From the NCBI GenBank assembly GCA_016928415.1, contig JAFGKU010000042.1, positions 1-32,600 of the forward strand: a stretch of 32,600 bases of DNA, read 5' to 3'. Made by a program: the position numbers and the translations under genes. This document shows positions 8,494-16,172 of this stretch, piece by piece. The notes under the pieces were generated by a model that saw nothing but the letters and a program-made list of their open reading frames with translations, had not been told where the DNA came from and did not search any database. Positions within the stretch are counted from its first letter, which is position 1, and each line of letters begins with the position of its first letter. The DNA is from Spirochaetales bacterium (GTDB lineage: Bacteria > Spirochaetota > Spirochaetia > SZUA-6 > JAFGRV01).

Positions 8494-8512
8494 GAAGTGT
8501 AAATTATAAAAA

Positions 8513-9313
8513 TCATTTTATCAAGCTACTTTTTTCAAAACCAGCGGATTTTGAATAGAATTTTTTTTGTATAAGAAAAGGCAGATAAAGTAAAAAGCAT
8601 ATAACGAGGCCCAGCAATTCAAGACCGATGATGTAATACGGAGAGGGACCGAAGATATTGACCAGAAAGTCAATGATTGATCCTGTTGCCGGCGGGTACG
8701 TCAAAAAAAGATAGTTTCCCTTTTCATAATACGGCGGTATAAACTGTATCAGCCAATTAATGGACATGACGAAAAAAAGAAATCCGTTTATGATAATGAC
8801 AAATCGTATCAAAGACTTGAAAGATATTCTCATGCCGCGTACGAAAGTAAAGTATAGAGGTATAGCCACGAGAAAACCATGCGTATTAAAGTGTGTGAAA
8901 CATACGAAATGCGGGAAGCCGAACCTTCCGACAATCGGTGTCAGGAGCGCCTGAAGCGCACCGCCCAATCCGGCAAAATAAAGGATTTCATACAGCACCT
9001 GATTTTTTTGCGGCAGGAACAACATAATAATGAGTAGAATCAATGAAGTGTCGCATAGATGCAGAGGAAGGTGATACGCCCAGTCAAAATCCTGGAAGGA
9101 AGCTATCCAGACAATGTAAACCAGTTCATTGACCGTTAAAATAATCCCGGCAATCAATTCAAACCGGCGGTTCCACTTCCTGTTTTTTTTATTTACCAGA
9201 AGGATGATAATGACGGCCGATAAAAGGGAAACGATGCCGAGTGCTGTCCAATGTACCGGTGAAAAAAAGACAAAGGGCGGGATGGGAGGCGTATAAGACC
9301 AGAAGGCATCCAT
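8513..9313 (-). CDS. TIGR02206 / YwaF-like membrane protein
   Basis: A 266-residue polytopic membrane protein with about seven hydrophobic helices and short loops. The motif YHLPLHLCD after the third helix, and a conserved His in FTHFNTHGF, are characteristic of the TIGR02206 (YwaF) family of unknown function. AAGGA lies 6-7 bases before the ATG. It begins 10 bases after the stop of nfnB and is almost certainly in the nfnAB transcript, though that linkage gives no clear functional hint. A basic tail (QKKFYSKS) faces the cytoplasm. Confidence 0.85.
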   Translation of the reverse strand: MDAFWSYTPPIPPFVFFSPVHWTALGIVSLLSAVIIILLVNKKNRKWNRRFELIAGIILTVNELVYIVWIASFQDFDWAYHLPLHLCDTSLILLIIMLFLPQKNQVLYEILYFAGLGGALQALLTPIVGRFGFPHFVCFTHFNTHGFLVAIPLYFTFVRGMRISFKSLIRFVIIINGFLFFVMSINWLIQFIPPYYEKGNYLFLTYPPATGSIIDFLVNIFGPSPYYIIGLELLGLVICFLLYLPFLIQKKFYSKSAGFEKSSLIK

Positions 9314-9323
9314 GTTAATCCTT

Positions 9324-10802
9324 TTATAATTGCCTGTTTTTCAGGTAAATATCAATATCATGGGCAGCCTGCTTCCCCGCTCCCATGGCACTGATCACCG
9401 TAGCCGCTCCAGTGACGATATCTCCGCCGGCCCATACCCCGTTCATGGTGGTTTTCCCGTCATCATTCACTGTTACGATGGTTCCCCATTTGGAACGCTC
9501 CAGTTCTTTCGCATCTGTAAAAACGATAGGGTTGGGCCTGGTTCCGAGGGCAACAATCACCGTATCCACGTCAAGGTCAAATTCGGAGCCCTGGATGGGA
9601 ACAGGCCGTCTTCGCCCGCTGGCATCCGGTTCCCCCAGTTCCATCCGTATGCAGCGCATTCCCTTAACCCAGCCGTTATCGTCACCGTATATCTCAAGGG
9701 GATTGGTGAGAAAATCAAACCGGATTCCCTCTTCATGGGCGTGTTCCACTTCCTCGGCCCTGGCCGGCATTTCTTCGGCAGACCGCCGATAGACGATGTG
9801 AACTTCCGGGGCTTCTTTGCCTTTTTGCAGGTGATGCAGCGTACCCAGCCTGAGGGCGCAACGGGCCGCATCCATGGCCACATTACCCGCACCAATGACG
9901 GCGACTTTCCTGCCTACTTTGACCGGCGTGTCCCAATCCGGGAATTCATACCCCTTCATGAGATTCACACGTGTCAAAAATTCATTGGCGGAATAGACTC
10001 CGTTGTAATTTTCACCGTTGATTTTTAAGAAAAGGGGCAGCCCGGCACCCGTACCTAGAAAAACGGCATGGAAACCCCTGTCGGTCAATAATTCCCCGAT
10101 AGTCAGAATTTTGCCGATGACATAATCGGTCTCTATTGTTACACCGAGGCTTTTTACATAATCTATTTCCGCCTGCACGATGTCTTTTGGCAACCGAAAC
10201 TCGGGTATTCCGTACATCAGCACGCCGCCGGCAACATGAAGCGCTTCATACAGGATCACGTCGTGCCCCATTTTAGCCAGGTCTCCGGCACAGGTGAGCC
10301 CGGCCGGTCCGGAACCGATGACAGCAACCTTGTATCCGCTCTTTTTTTCGGGTTTTACGCCCTTTGTCTTCCTGGCTAATTCCCAGTCGGCGACATACCG
10401 CTCGAGCCTGCCGATGGCAACAGGCTTCTGTTTTTTGGCCAGTACGCACTTTATTTCACATTGAGTTTCCTGGGGACAGACCCGTCCGCAGACAGCGGGG
10501 AGATTGTTCGTGCTTTTTAAAATTCTGGCGGATTCCTTAAAATCCTTTCCCTTAACCGCGTTGATGAATTCGGGAATCCTGACACCGACCGGGCAACCCT
10601 CTATACACAGGGGCTTCTTGCATTGCAGGCACCTTTCTGCTTCCAGAAGGGCTTGCTCCTCGGAAAAGCCCAGCGCCACCTCAAAGAAATTCCTGATTCT
10701 TTCCCCGGCAACCTGCACAGGCATATCCTGCCGCTCAATTTTTTTTCGCCCTTTTTTTCCGTTATTCTCATCCATATCTTTTACCTTCTCCTGATCAGAC
10801 AT
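9324..10802 (-). CDS. nfnB: NfnB-type NADPH:ferredoxin bifurcating subunit (GltD-like)
   Basis: A 492-residue flavoprotein. The N-terminal ferredoxin-like domain carries two Fe-S cysteine groups (CLQCKKPLCIEGCP near residue 58 and CGRVCPQETQCEIKC near 105). Then come an FAD dinucleotide fold (VAVIGSGPAGLTCAGDLA, about 160) and an NADPH fold (KVAVIGAGNVAMDAARCALR, about 307). The same architecture is found in the glutamate synthase small subunit, but no glutamate synthase large subunit is present, and the partner gene 24 bases upstream is an NfnA/SudB-type flavoprotein. NfnAB reversibly couples NADPH oxidation to reduction of ferredoxin and NAD+. I chose ATG 10802; a TTG one codon earlier is possible, and the ribosome site is weak (GGGATGG). 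Confidence 0.88.
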   Translation of the reverse strand: MSDQEKVKDMDENNGKKGRKKIERQDMPVQVAGERIRNFFEVALGFSEEQALLEAERCLQCKKPLCIEGCPVGVRIPEFINAVKGKDFKESARILKSTNNLPAVCGRVCPQETQCEIKCVLAKKQKPVAIGRLERYVADWELARKTKGVKPEKKSGYKVAVIGSGPAGLTCAGDLAKMGHDVILYEALHVAGGVLMYGIPEFRLPKDIVQAEIDYVKSLGVTIETDYVIGKILTIGELLTDRGFHAVFLGTGAGLPLFLKINGENYNGVYSANEFLTRVNLMKGYEFPDWDTPVKVGRKVAVIGAGNVAMDAARCALRLGTLHHLQKGKEAPEVHIVYRRSAEEMPARAEEVEHAHEEGIRFDFLTNPLEIYGDDNGWVKGMRCIRMELGEPDASGRRRPVPIQGSEFDLDVDTVIVALGTRPNPIVFTDAKELERSKWGTIVTVNDDGKTTMNGVWAGGDIVTGAATVISAMGAGKQAAHDIDIYLKNRQL

Positions 10803-10826
10803 CAAGTGACCATCCCGACATAAAGA

Positions 10827-11675
10827 TTAACTCCTGTCGCATTGGCAGGACTTGTTATGGTAATGCTCAAGCGCTTCCATTTCTTCTTCCAGGTATGTTT
10901 TCTGGCGGCTCATCAGTAAAGGCCAGTCAACCTGATGCCCGTCGAATTCCGGTCCATCCACACAGACAAACCTTGTTTGACCTCCCACTTCCACGCGGCA
11001 TGCCCCGCACATGCCCGTACCGTCCACCATGATGGAATTCAGGCTTACGATCGTCGGTGTTTTGAATTCCAGGGTCGTTGCCGAACAGAATTTCATCATG
11101 ATGGCAGGACCGATAGCCCAGATCCTGGAAATGGCGTTCTTCTCTCTTTCCAGTATTTCTTTCAGCGGTACGGTAACCAATGCTTTCCGCCCGTAACTCC
11201 CGTCATCAGTGCAGACGATCAATTCGTCGGAGACGGCCTTCATTTTTTCTTCCCAGAAAAGGAGATCACCGGACCGGGCCCCAATTATGGAAACAACCTT
11301 GTTTCCCGCTTTTTTCAAGGCTCTGGCAATGGGGTATATCGGTGCTATCCCGACGCCTCCTCCCACGCATATAATTTTACCGTACAATTCTATATCAGAC
11401 GGCATTCCGAGAGGACCGGTCAGGCTTTCAAGGAAATCACCCGGCTGTTTTCGCCCCAGTTCGATCGTGGACTTGCCCACCTCCTGGAAAACAAGCGTAA
11501 GTGTTCCCTTATTCCCGTCATAGTCCGCTATGGTCAGGGGAATCCTTTCGCCTTTATCCGATACACGCAGGATGATGAATTGTCCCGGTTCTGCCTTGGC
11601 GGCGACATCCGGCGCCTCCACAACGATGAGCTTGATCTGCCCGGAGAAAATCTTCTTTTCAATGATTTTATTCAT
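10827..11675 (-). CDS. nfnA: NfnA-type NADH/ferredoxin flavoprotein subunit
   Basis: A 282-residue ferredoxin-NADP reductase-like subunit (also annotated as sulfide dehydrogenase subunit beta). FAD-binding features occupy the N-terminal half (GQFIILRV, RIPLTIADYD) and the NAD site is ICVGGGVGIAPIYPIARAL (about 102-120). The C-terminal [2Fe-2S] site shows D218, C223, C226 and C238; an Asp plus three Cys set is known for NfnA and supports this over a plain dihydroorotate dehydrogenase electron-transfer subunit. The C-terminus ends in a Cys-rich tail (CQCDRS). I chose the ATG at 11675 because GGGAG is 8 bases upstream; the ATG at 11681 would be only 2 bases from it. It is the first gene of the nfnA-nfnB-TIGR02206 unit. 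Confidence 0.9.
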   Translation of the reverse strand: MNKIIEKKIFSGQIKLIVVEAPDVAAKAEPGQFIILRVSDKGERIPLTIADYDGNKGTLTLVFQEVGKSTIELGRKQPGDFLESLTGPLGMPSDIELYGKIICVGGGVGIAPIYPIARALKKAGNKVVSIIGARSGDLLFWEEKMKAVSDELIVCTDDGSYGRKALVTVPLKEILEREKNAISRIWAIGPAIMMKFCSATTLEFKTPTIVSLNSIMVDGTGMCGACRVEVGGQTRFVCVDGPEFDGHQVDWPLLMSRQKTYLEEEMEALEHYHNKSCQCDRS

Positions 11676-11737
11676 TACCATTGCTCCCGTGGTCTCTTAA
11701 TATTTTTCTGGATTTTGAACCACACAAATACCCGGCA

Positions 11738-11766
11738 ATAATACTATTTTACGCGTTGAATTTCAA
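11738..11766 (-). promoter_or_regulatory. promoter of the nfnAB unit
   Basis: On the minus strand TTGAAA (11761-11766), a 17-base spacer and TATTAT (11738-11743) form a strong sigma-70-like promoter. The predicted start is near 11731, about 55 bases before the nfnA ATG. Confidence 0.65.
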
Positions 11767-11786
11767 TTGTTTTAACTGAGAAATAG

Positions 11787-11806
11787 CCGTCCCGGCCGAC
11801 GGTTTT
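11787..11806. terminator. GC-rich hairpin between the REC-GHKL gene and nfnA
   Basis: CCGTC-CCGGCC-GACGG forms a short hairpin just downstream of the REC-GHKL stop codon. On the plus strand it is followed by TTTT; on the minus strand, where the neighbouring genes are transcribed, only by CTATTTCT. It may end the REC-GHKL transcript inefficiently before the nfnA promoter, but it is not a textbook terminator in that direction. Confidence 0.3.
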
Positions 11807-11820
11807 ACCCGGCCTGGCTG

Positions 11821-12834
11821 TTAATGCACTTCATTGATCTTTATGGAGCTGTAGCCGGTCTTCGGTTTGTTATCCTTCAAATCAAATAGAATGATAACCT
11901 CGGTCATCCTGTCCGGCTGAATGTTGAAATAATACCTGTTTGACATGAGACGGATCATCTGCAGACCCCTCCCGCTCCTCGTGATGCGCGCCGTAATATC
12001 AAAACCCGTCTGTTCCGCCTTTTCTATCAATTTTTTTTGATCGACGACTTCCTTGAAAGCGCCCAGGATCTTTTTCTTTGTCAATTTACCCTTGTAGTCT
12101 GTCACGGAGATTCCAAGAACATTTTCCCCGCAACCGTAACACACGTCCACTTTGTCATCAGCATTCAACATAACGGGTTTGGATTCCAGTTTTTGTTCCG
12201 TAAACCCATGCGCATGGTATATGGCATTGGAAAGCACCTCGTCAATAATTATGGAAAGAAAGGTTGAATTGGATTTCAGCATGCCCTTTTCAAGCCCAAA
12301 AGCGACAACTTCTTCGATCATGGGGTGAATGCTGTTTGAATCATTCAGCTCCCTGCAGATGAACTCCGCCGTTTCGTCCATGTAATTCTTCAGGCCGAAT
12401 ATGTTCCTGCCGGTCACAATTTTCTGACAAAGCGAAATGAGTTCGCCTTTATTTATCGGCTTTGAGAGAATATTTCCGACATCCTTGGCAATGGCCTGTT
12501 CAATATGACTGTCTATATCCGTATGGGTGATCATGATACTGGGGATTTTCAGGCTGATTGACGCCAACTGGTCCAATAATTCAAAACCGTCCATCACGGG
12601 CATATTGATATCGATCAACAGAATATCAATTTTATGCTGTTTACAAATTTCCAGCGCTTCCGCGCCATGTTCAGCAGTAAGAACATTGGCCCCGGCATCC
12701 TCAAGATACCTGCTTATAACCTGCCTCACTAACTGGGAATCATCTATGACGAGGATTGAAAAATTTCTTAACGGACTGGAAAGTACCGAATTATCAACCA
12801 TAATATTAATCTCGGCTGTCTTCCATGATAGCAT
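11821..12834 (-). CDS. response regulator receiver fused to a GHKL ATPase-like domain
   Basis: A 337-residue cytoplasmic signalling protein. The receiver domain spans about 25-145 with the acidic pair DD31-32, phosphoacceptor D75 (LLIDINMPVMDG), T103 and K125 (SKPINKG). A linker leads to a C-terminal GHKL fold of the anti-sigma/SpoIIAB-like kind: N-box E199-xxx-N203 (DEVLSNAIYHAHG), a G1-type Asp in VTDYKG (D246) and a G2-type loop RSGRGLQMIRL. There is no phosphoacceptor His, so it is probably a phosphorylation-controlled serine kinase or anti-sigma-type switch (inference). Between N-box and G1 lies CYGC (C232-C235), an unusual CxxC. A start at Met12 (12801) is equally possible; neither has a good ribosome site. 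It diverges from the dGTPase-like gene. Confidence 0.85.
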   Translation of the reverse strand: MLSWKTAEINIMVDNSVLSSPLRNFSILVIDDSQLVRQVISRYLEDAGANVLTAEHGAEALEICKQHKIDILLIDINMPVMDGFELLDQLASISLKIPSIMITHTDIDSHIEQAIAKDVGNILSKPINKGELISLCQKIVTGRNIFGLKNYMDETAEFICRELNDSNSIHPMIEEVVAFGLEKGMLKSNSTFLSIIIDEVLSNAIYHAHGFTEQKLESKPVMLNADDKVDVCYGCGENVLGISVTDYKGKLTKKKILGAFKEVVDQKKLIEKAEQTGFDITARITRSGRGLQMIRLMSNRYYFNIQPDRMTEVIILFDLKDNKPKTGYSSIKINEVH

Positions 12835-12927
12835 AAAAATAATATTTTAGGGAACCTTGCAGTGCACTAAATCCTGATGTTAGAGTATACTTGTCTGGTA
12901 TAAGGTAAAAAAGAAAGGATAATGATG

Positions 12928-14115
12928 ATGTCCGGACAAAACGATGTATTTTCTTCAATTTTAAATACAAATGAAAACCGGGAAAAAAGCTTTTTGGCTG
13001 ATTGGGCCTGTTACAGCGTTCAGGGGAAACGGCTGAACGATGAAAAGGTAAGAACGAGAAAAAAAGTGAATATTCGTCCCGTATTTTCCCATGACGCGGA
13101 CAGGATTATTCATTCACGGGCGTACAGCAGGTATATTGATAAAACCCAGGTGTTTTATCAATTTGAAAATGATCATATAACCCACAGGGTTCTTCATGTC
13201 CAGTTCGTGTCTAAAATTGCCCGGTCTTTGGGAAGAAGCCTGAAGCTGAACGAAGACCTTATAGAAGCCATCGCATTGGGACATGATCTGGGCCATGCAC
13301 CGTACGGACATGACGGGGAAAGCATTCTGAATGAACTATGCCAGAACAGCGGTACAGGCCATTTCAGTCATAATGCCCAGAGCGTCCGGCTGTTGATGGA
13401 AATGGAAAAGGGTGGGAAAGGACTCAATTTAACGGTACAGGTTCTGGATGGAATTCTGGCGCATAACGGGGAAGTATTAAACCGGGTCTATGAACCGGAT
13501 TACGGCAAAAAGCCCGAAACGTTTTTAATGGAATATAAAAAATGTTTCTCCGAACCGGATTACGGGAAGCACATCATCCCGATGACGCTTGAAGCGTGCG
13601 TGGTGAGAATCTCCGATATTATCGCCTATATAGGGCGGGATATAGAAGACGCGGTCATCCTCAAGGTTATTAAAAGGTCTGATATTCCCGATTCCATTCG
13701 GTCTGAAATAGGTGATACGAACAGTGAAATAATCGATGCCCTGGCAACCGATTTACTGATCAACAGTTACGGTAAAAGACGCATTGAATTCAGTGACAAA
13801 ATATTCTCAGCCCTCAAGGAACTTATGGACTTCAATTACAAGCAAATATACCGGCATCCCCTGTTAAAATCCCAATCCGGCAAAATCGAGAACATGTACA
13901 GGAGTCTTTTTGAAATATGCCTTGACGATATTATTGAAAAGCGGAATGAAACATTGATCCGTAAAAATTTCCTGGCAAGAATGAGTGAAAAATATTTATC
14001 CGAAACGGACGACAGCCGCAAGGTAATCGATTATCTGTCGGGTATGACGGATGATTATTTCAATAATCAATACAGATCCTGCTTCCTGCCTGAACGCATG
14101 GGATACTCACTGTAA
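12928..14115 (+). CDS. dgt: dGTPase-like HD-domain dNTP triphosphohydrolase
   Basis: A 395-residue HD hydrolase expected to cleave dNTPs to deoxynucleosides and triphosphate, adjusting nucleotide pools. The N-terminal signature RIIHSRAYSRYIDKTQVF is diagnostic for this family, followed by the HD metal site: His in THRVLHV, the HD pair in LGHDLGHAPYGHDGE and a distal Asp in ISDIIAYIGRD. Three ATGs occur in tandem (12922, 12925, 12928); AAAGGA at 12914-12919 gives the best spacing (8 bases) to the third, so I chose 12928. A TATACT lies at 12886-12891 but with a poor -35. It stands alone on the plus strand and converges on the DUF3786 gene with 6 bases between stops. Substrate preference (dGTP or general dNTP) cannot be read from sequence. 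Confidence 0.92.
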   Translation: MSGQNDVFSSILNTNENREKSFLADWACYSVQGKRLNDEKVRTRKKVNIRPVFSHDADRIIHSRAYSRYIDKTQVFYQFENDHITHRVLHVQFVSKIARSLGRSLKLNEDLIEAIALGHDLGHAPYGHDGESILNELCQNSGTGHFSHNAQSVRLLMEMEKGGKGLNLTVQVLDGILAHNGEVLNRVYEPDYGKKPETFLMEYKKCFSEPDYGKHIIPMTLEACVVRISDIIAYIGRDIEDAVILKVIKRSDIPDSIRSEIGDTNSEIIDALATDLLINSYGKRRIEFSDKIFSALKELMDFNYKQIYRHPLLKSQSGKIENMYRSLFEICLDDIIEKRNETLIRKNFLARMSEKYLSETDDSRKVIDYLSGMTDDYFNNQYRSCFLPERMGYSL

Positions 14116-14121
14116 AATAAA

Positions 14122-14700
14122 TCATTTTGGTCTGAACCGTAGAGCCGTGACGAGTGACAGCTTGGAAATATCATCAAGAGTCAGGTAATTCAGTATATCA
14201 TCCATATAAAGAAACTGAAGGTCAGGGGGAAATTCATCGTCCCCGTTATGGAACACCAGCATTATCTCCACGCATGGAAAGACAGGAATGAGAAACGAAA
14301 TATCCCCCATTGAAGCCGGCTTGTATCCCAGTGCCTTCCCGGCAGCAAGAAGGGAATCCGGCTTGTCGCCGAACATACCAAGCAGCCTGTTTTCTCCGAG
14401 CCTTCGGTACGCCGTATAGTAAAAATGCCCCCCGGGCAGGGCTTTATAACTGAGCCATTCGCCCTTTGCCGGTTTGTTATCACGGGAAACGAGGTAATGG
14501 ATTACAAGAATCTGTTCCATGGGTGAAATACCGGAAGGTTCGAAACGGGCTTCCGGTAAAATAATCGAAATTTTCCTGCCAAAATAGGACAGCGTGTATG
14601 TCTTTGAATCAAATTTGACCCTGCACCGGGAACAAATCCCGCCCGGGTCCCCTCCGTTCAAGGACGAGACGGCCAGATTATAGGCATCATCAATCCCCAT
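14122..14700 (-). CDS. DUF3786 domain protein
   Basis: A 192-residue cytoplasmic protein of unknown function. The order of conserved pieces matches DUF3786: an N-terminal YNLAVSSL helix, EPSGISPMEQILVIHYLV, GEWLSYKALPGGHFYYTA, MFGDKP followed by a LGYKPASMGDIS segment, and HNGDDEFPPDLQFLYMDD followed by a short helix. The family is common in anaerobes, often near corrinoid or Fe-S proteins, but has no established activity. An N-terminal CxxC (ICSRC, C22/C25) is present. It starts 6 bases after the aminotransferase stop codon, so the two genes are probably one transcript. Confidence 0.8.
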   Translation of the reverse strand: MGIDDAYNLAVSSLNGGDPGGICSRCRVKFDSKTYTLSYFGRKISIILPEARFEPSGISPMEQILVIHYLVSRDNKPAKGEWLSYKALPGGHFYYTAYRRLGENRLLGMFGDKPDSLLAAGKALGYKPASMGDISFLIPVFPCVEIMLVFHNGDDEFPPDLQFLYMDDILNYLTLDDISKLSLVTALRFRPK

Positions 14701-14706
14701 AACACA

Positions 14707-15999
14707 TCATGCTTCCGTACAGGCCAGGTAAAGGCATTCAAGCAGTTCAGGAATTTGCTCTACGGCAACGGATGAATAGGCGATCCTTATAATGCTTCCG
14801 AAATTTATCACGCCGATACTGTACTTATTCAGCAGGATATGCCTGATTTTTTCACCGTCAAGCTTTTCGTCGATGTTAACACACATGAAATATCCGGAAT
14901 TGAAAGGCAAGGGCTTGAAGTATTCAGAATATTTCCCGTTGTCTGAAAAAACCTTTTTTACCGCGTTGTATCTTTCCTGCAGCAGTTTGAATTTTTCCTG
15001 TTTTTCAGCGGCATAGGAAACTGAATCCCATGCACGAAGCAGAAGCGATTGAGAAATATTGGCGGCATTGGAAATACTGCCCCTGATGGCTCCGGCCGCC
15101 TTGGCTTCCAGTGCCGAATACAGCTCCCTGGTGCCTCCCTTGATACCGAAGGTCATAAAGCCGACCCGGAAACCCCATACATAATCTTCTTTAGTCGGTC
15201 CGTCCAGTTTGACGGCCAGAACATTTTCATGAATATCCGAAAGAGAGCCGAAGAGCGACTCCGTTGCGATTCCCTCTTCATAGACCAGGCCGAAATACGC
15301 ATCATCCAGGACGGCCAGGATCCTGTTCCCTGAACCGGCAGAATCGGAAATTATCCGGACTATCCGTTCAGCTTCCGTTACGGTCGGGGTATAGCCCGCC
15401 GGATTATTCGGGAAATTAAGAAGCAGAACCGTTTTGCCGCTGCCGCCGTTCTTTTCAATGGCCGCCTGAAGCGAATTCAGATCAATCCCGTCATCTTTAA
15501 AGAGGTTGAACGGTACAATACGGGCACCATAGGCATTGGAAAATATCAGGTCATAATTTTCCCAATAAAGATCGGATAAAATGATTTTATCTCCGGGATT
15601 TACAAAAAGGTAGGCCATCATGCTTAATCCATGCGTGAGTGCCGAGGTGACTACGGGTAAACTTATTACCTTGCCGTCCAATGAGGGATTCTTCTCGAAA
15701 ATCATCGTTTTCCATTTTTCCCTGATATCCAGCCTGCCGTAACTTGAAGCATACGGGAAAACAAGCGAAGGATCGATGTTGAGTTGCTTTTCGATCGAAT
15801 TAAGACGCATGGGAGAACCATCCCCCTCTACAGCCGCACCTATGGTGGCATTGATCTTCTTGCCCCTGGCATCGGATGCCTGCGAAATAATGCCCTGCTT
15901 TGGGAAAAAAATCCCCCTTCCCTTTTCGGATAAAAGGGAATACGCGGCAGGCGATATCTCCTTGATGGTTTTATTCAGTTCCATGGCTTGTTCATTCAT
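14707..15999 (-). CDS. class I/II PLP-dependent aminotransferase
   Basis: A 430-residue fold-type I aminotransferase. Cofactor-binding landmarks are FPNNPAGYTPT (about 196-206), DDAYFG (about 232-237, the Asp that binds the pyridine nitrogen), the Schiff-base Lys in LDGPTKEDYVWGFRVGF (about 270) and a C-terminal substrate-carboxylate Arg in IIRIAYSS. The amino donor and acceptor cannot be deduced; the divergence from AspC-like sequences and the lone genomic context argue against naming one. The ATG at 15999 is chosen because GGAG lies 6 bases upstream; an in-frame TTG six codons earlier overlaps that site. Cotranscribed with the DUF3786 gene; divergent from the secreted metallopeptidase gene. 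Confidence 0.88.
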   Translation of the reverse strand: MNEQAMELNKTIKEISPAAYSLLSEKGRGIFFPKQGIISQASDARGKKINATIGAAVEGDGSPMRLNSIEKQLNIDPSLVFPYASSYGRLDIREKWKTMIFEKNPSLDGKVISLPVVTSALTHGLSMMAYLFVNPGDKIILSDLYWENYDLIFSNAYGARIVPFNLFKDDGIDLNSLQAAIEKNGGSGKTVLLLNFPNNPAGYTPTVTEAERIVRIISDSAGSGNRILAVLDDAYFGLVYEEGIATESLFGSLSDIHENVLAVKLDGPTKEDYVWGFRVGFMTFGIKGGTRELYSALEAKAAGAIRGSISNAANISQSLLLRAWDSVSYAAEKQEKFKLLQERYNAVKKVFSDNGKYSEYFKPLPFNSGYFMCVNIDEKLDGEKIRHILLNKYSIGVINFGSIIRIAYSSVAVEQIPELLECLYLACTEA

Positions 16000-16031
16000 A
16001 CGCTTCTCCGGGATCAAAAAATATTACACGT

Positions 16032-16060
16032 ATATTAAAAAATAACTGATTCGCAGTCAA
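16032..16060 (-). promoter_or_regulatory. promoter of the aminotransferase-DUF3786 unit
   Basis: On the minus strand TTGACT (16055-16060), 17 bases, TAATAT (16032-16037). The predicted start near 16025 leaves about 25 bases of leader to the ATG at 15999, with GGAG correctly placed. Confidence 0.65.
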
Positions 16061-16131
16061 TACATGTTTAACCCTCCGTTCCGTCTTTTATAATCGAAAA
16101 TGGATACTTGCGCCTTTTTTCCAAAATATAC

Positions 16132-16160
16132 TTGAATTACATTTAAAATGCCGTCATATT
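16132..16160 (+). promoter_or_regulatory. candidate promoter of the secreted metallopeptidase gene
   Basis: TTGAAT (16132-16137), a 17-base spacer, CATATT (16155-16160). The -10 ends only 12 bases before the ATG, so the leader would be about 6 bases and would lack a full ribosome site (only TAGGT is present, partly upstream of the start point). A TATACT at 16127-16132 is an alternative -10 without a recognisable -35. Confidence 0.4.
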
Positions 16161-16172
16161 TGTAGGTAATAC

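Noticed and set aside
9324..10802. Annotation as glutamate synthase small subunit (GltD)
   Set aside because: No large subunit is present and the neighbouring NfnA-type gene with Asp/3-Cys cluster ligands favours NfnB; GltD remains the fallback if NfnA is misassigned.
11787..11806. Strong bidirectional terminator between REC-GHKL and nfnA
   Set aside because: The T-run exists only on the plus strand, where no gene needs it; kept only as a low-confidence hairpin.
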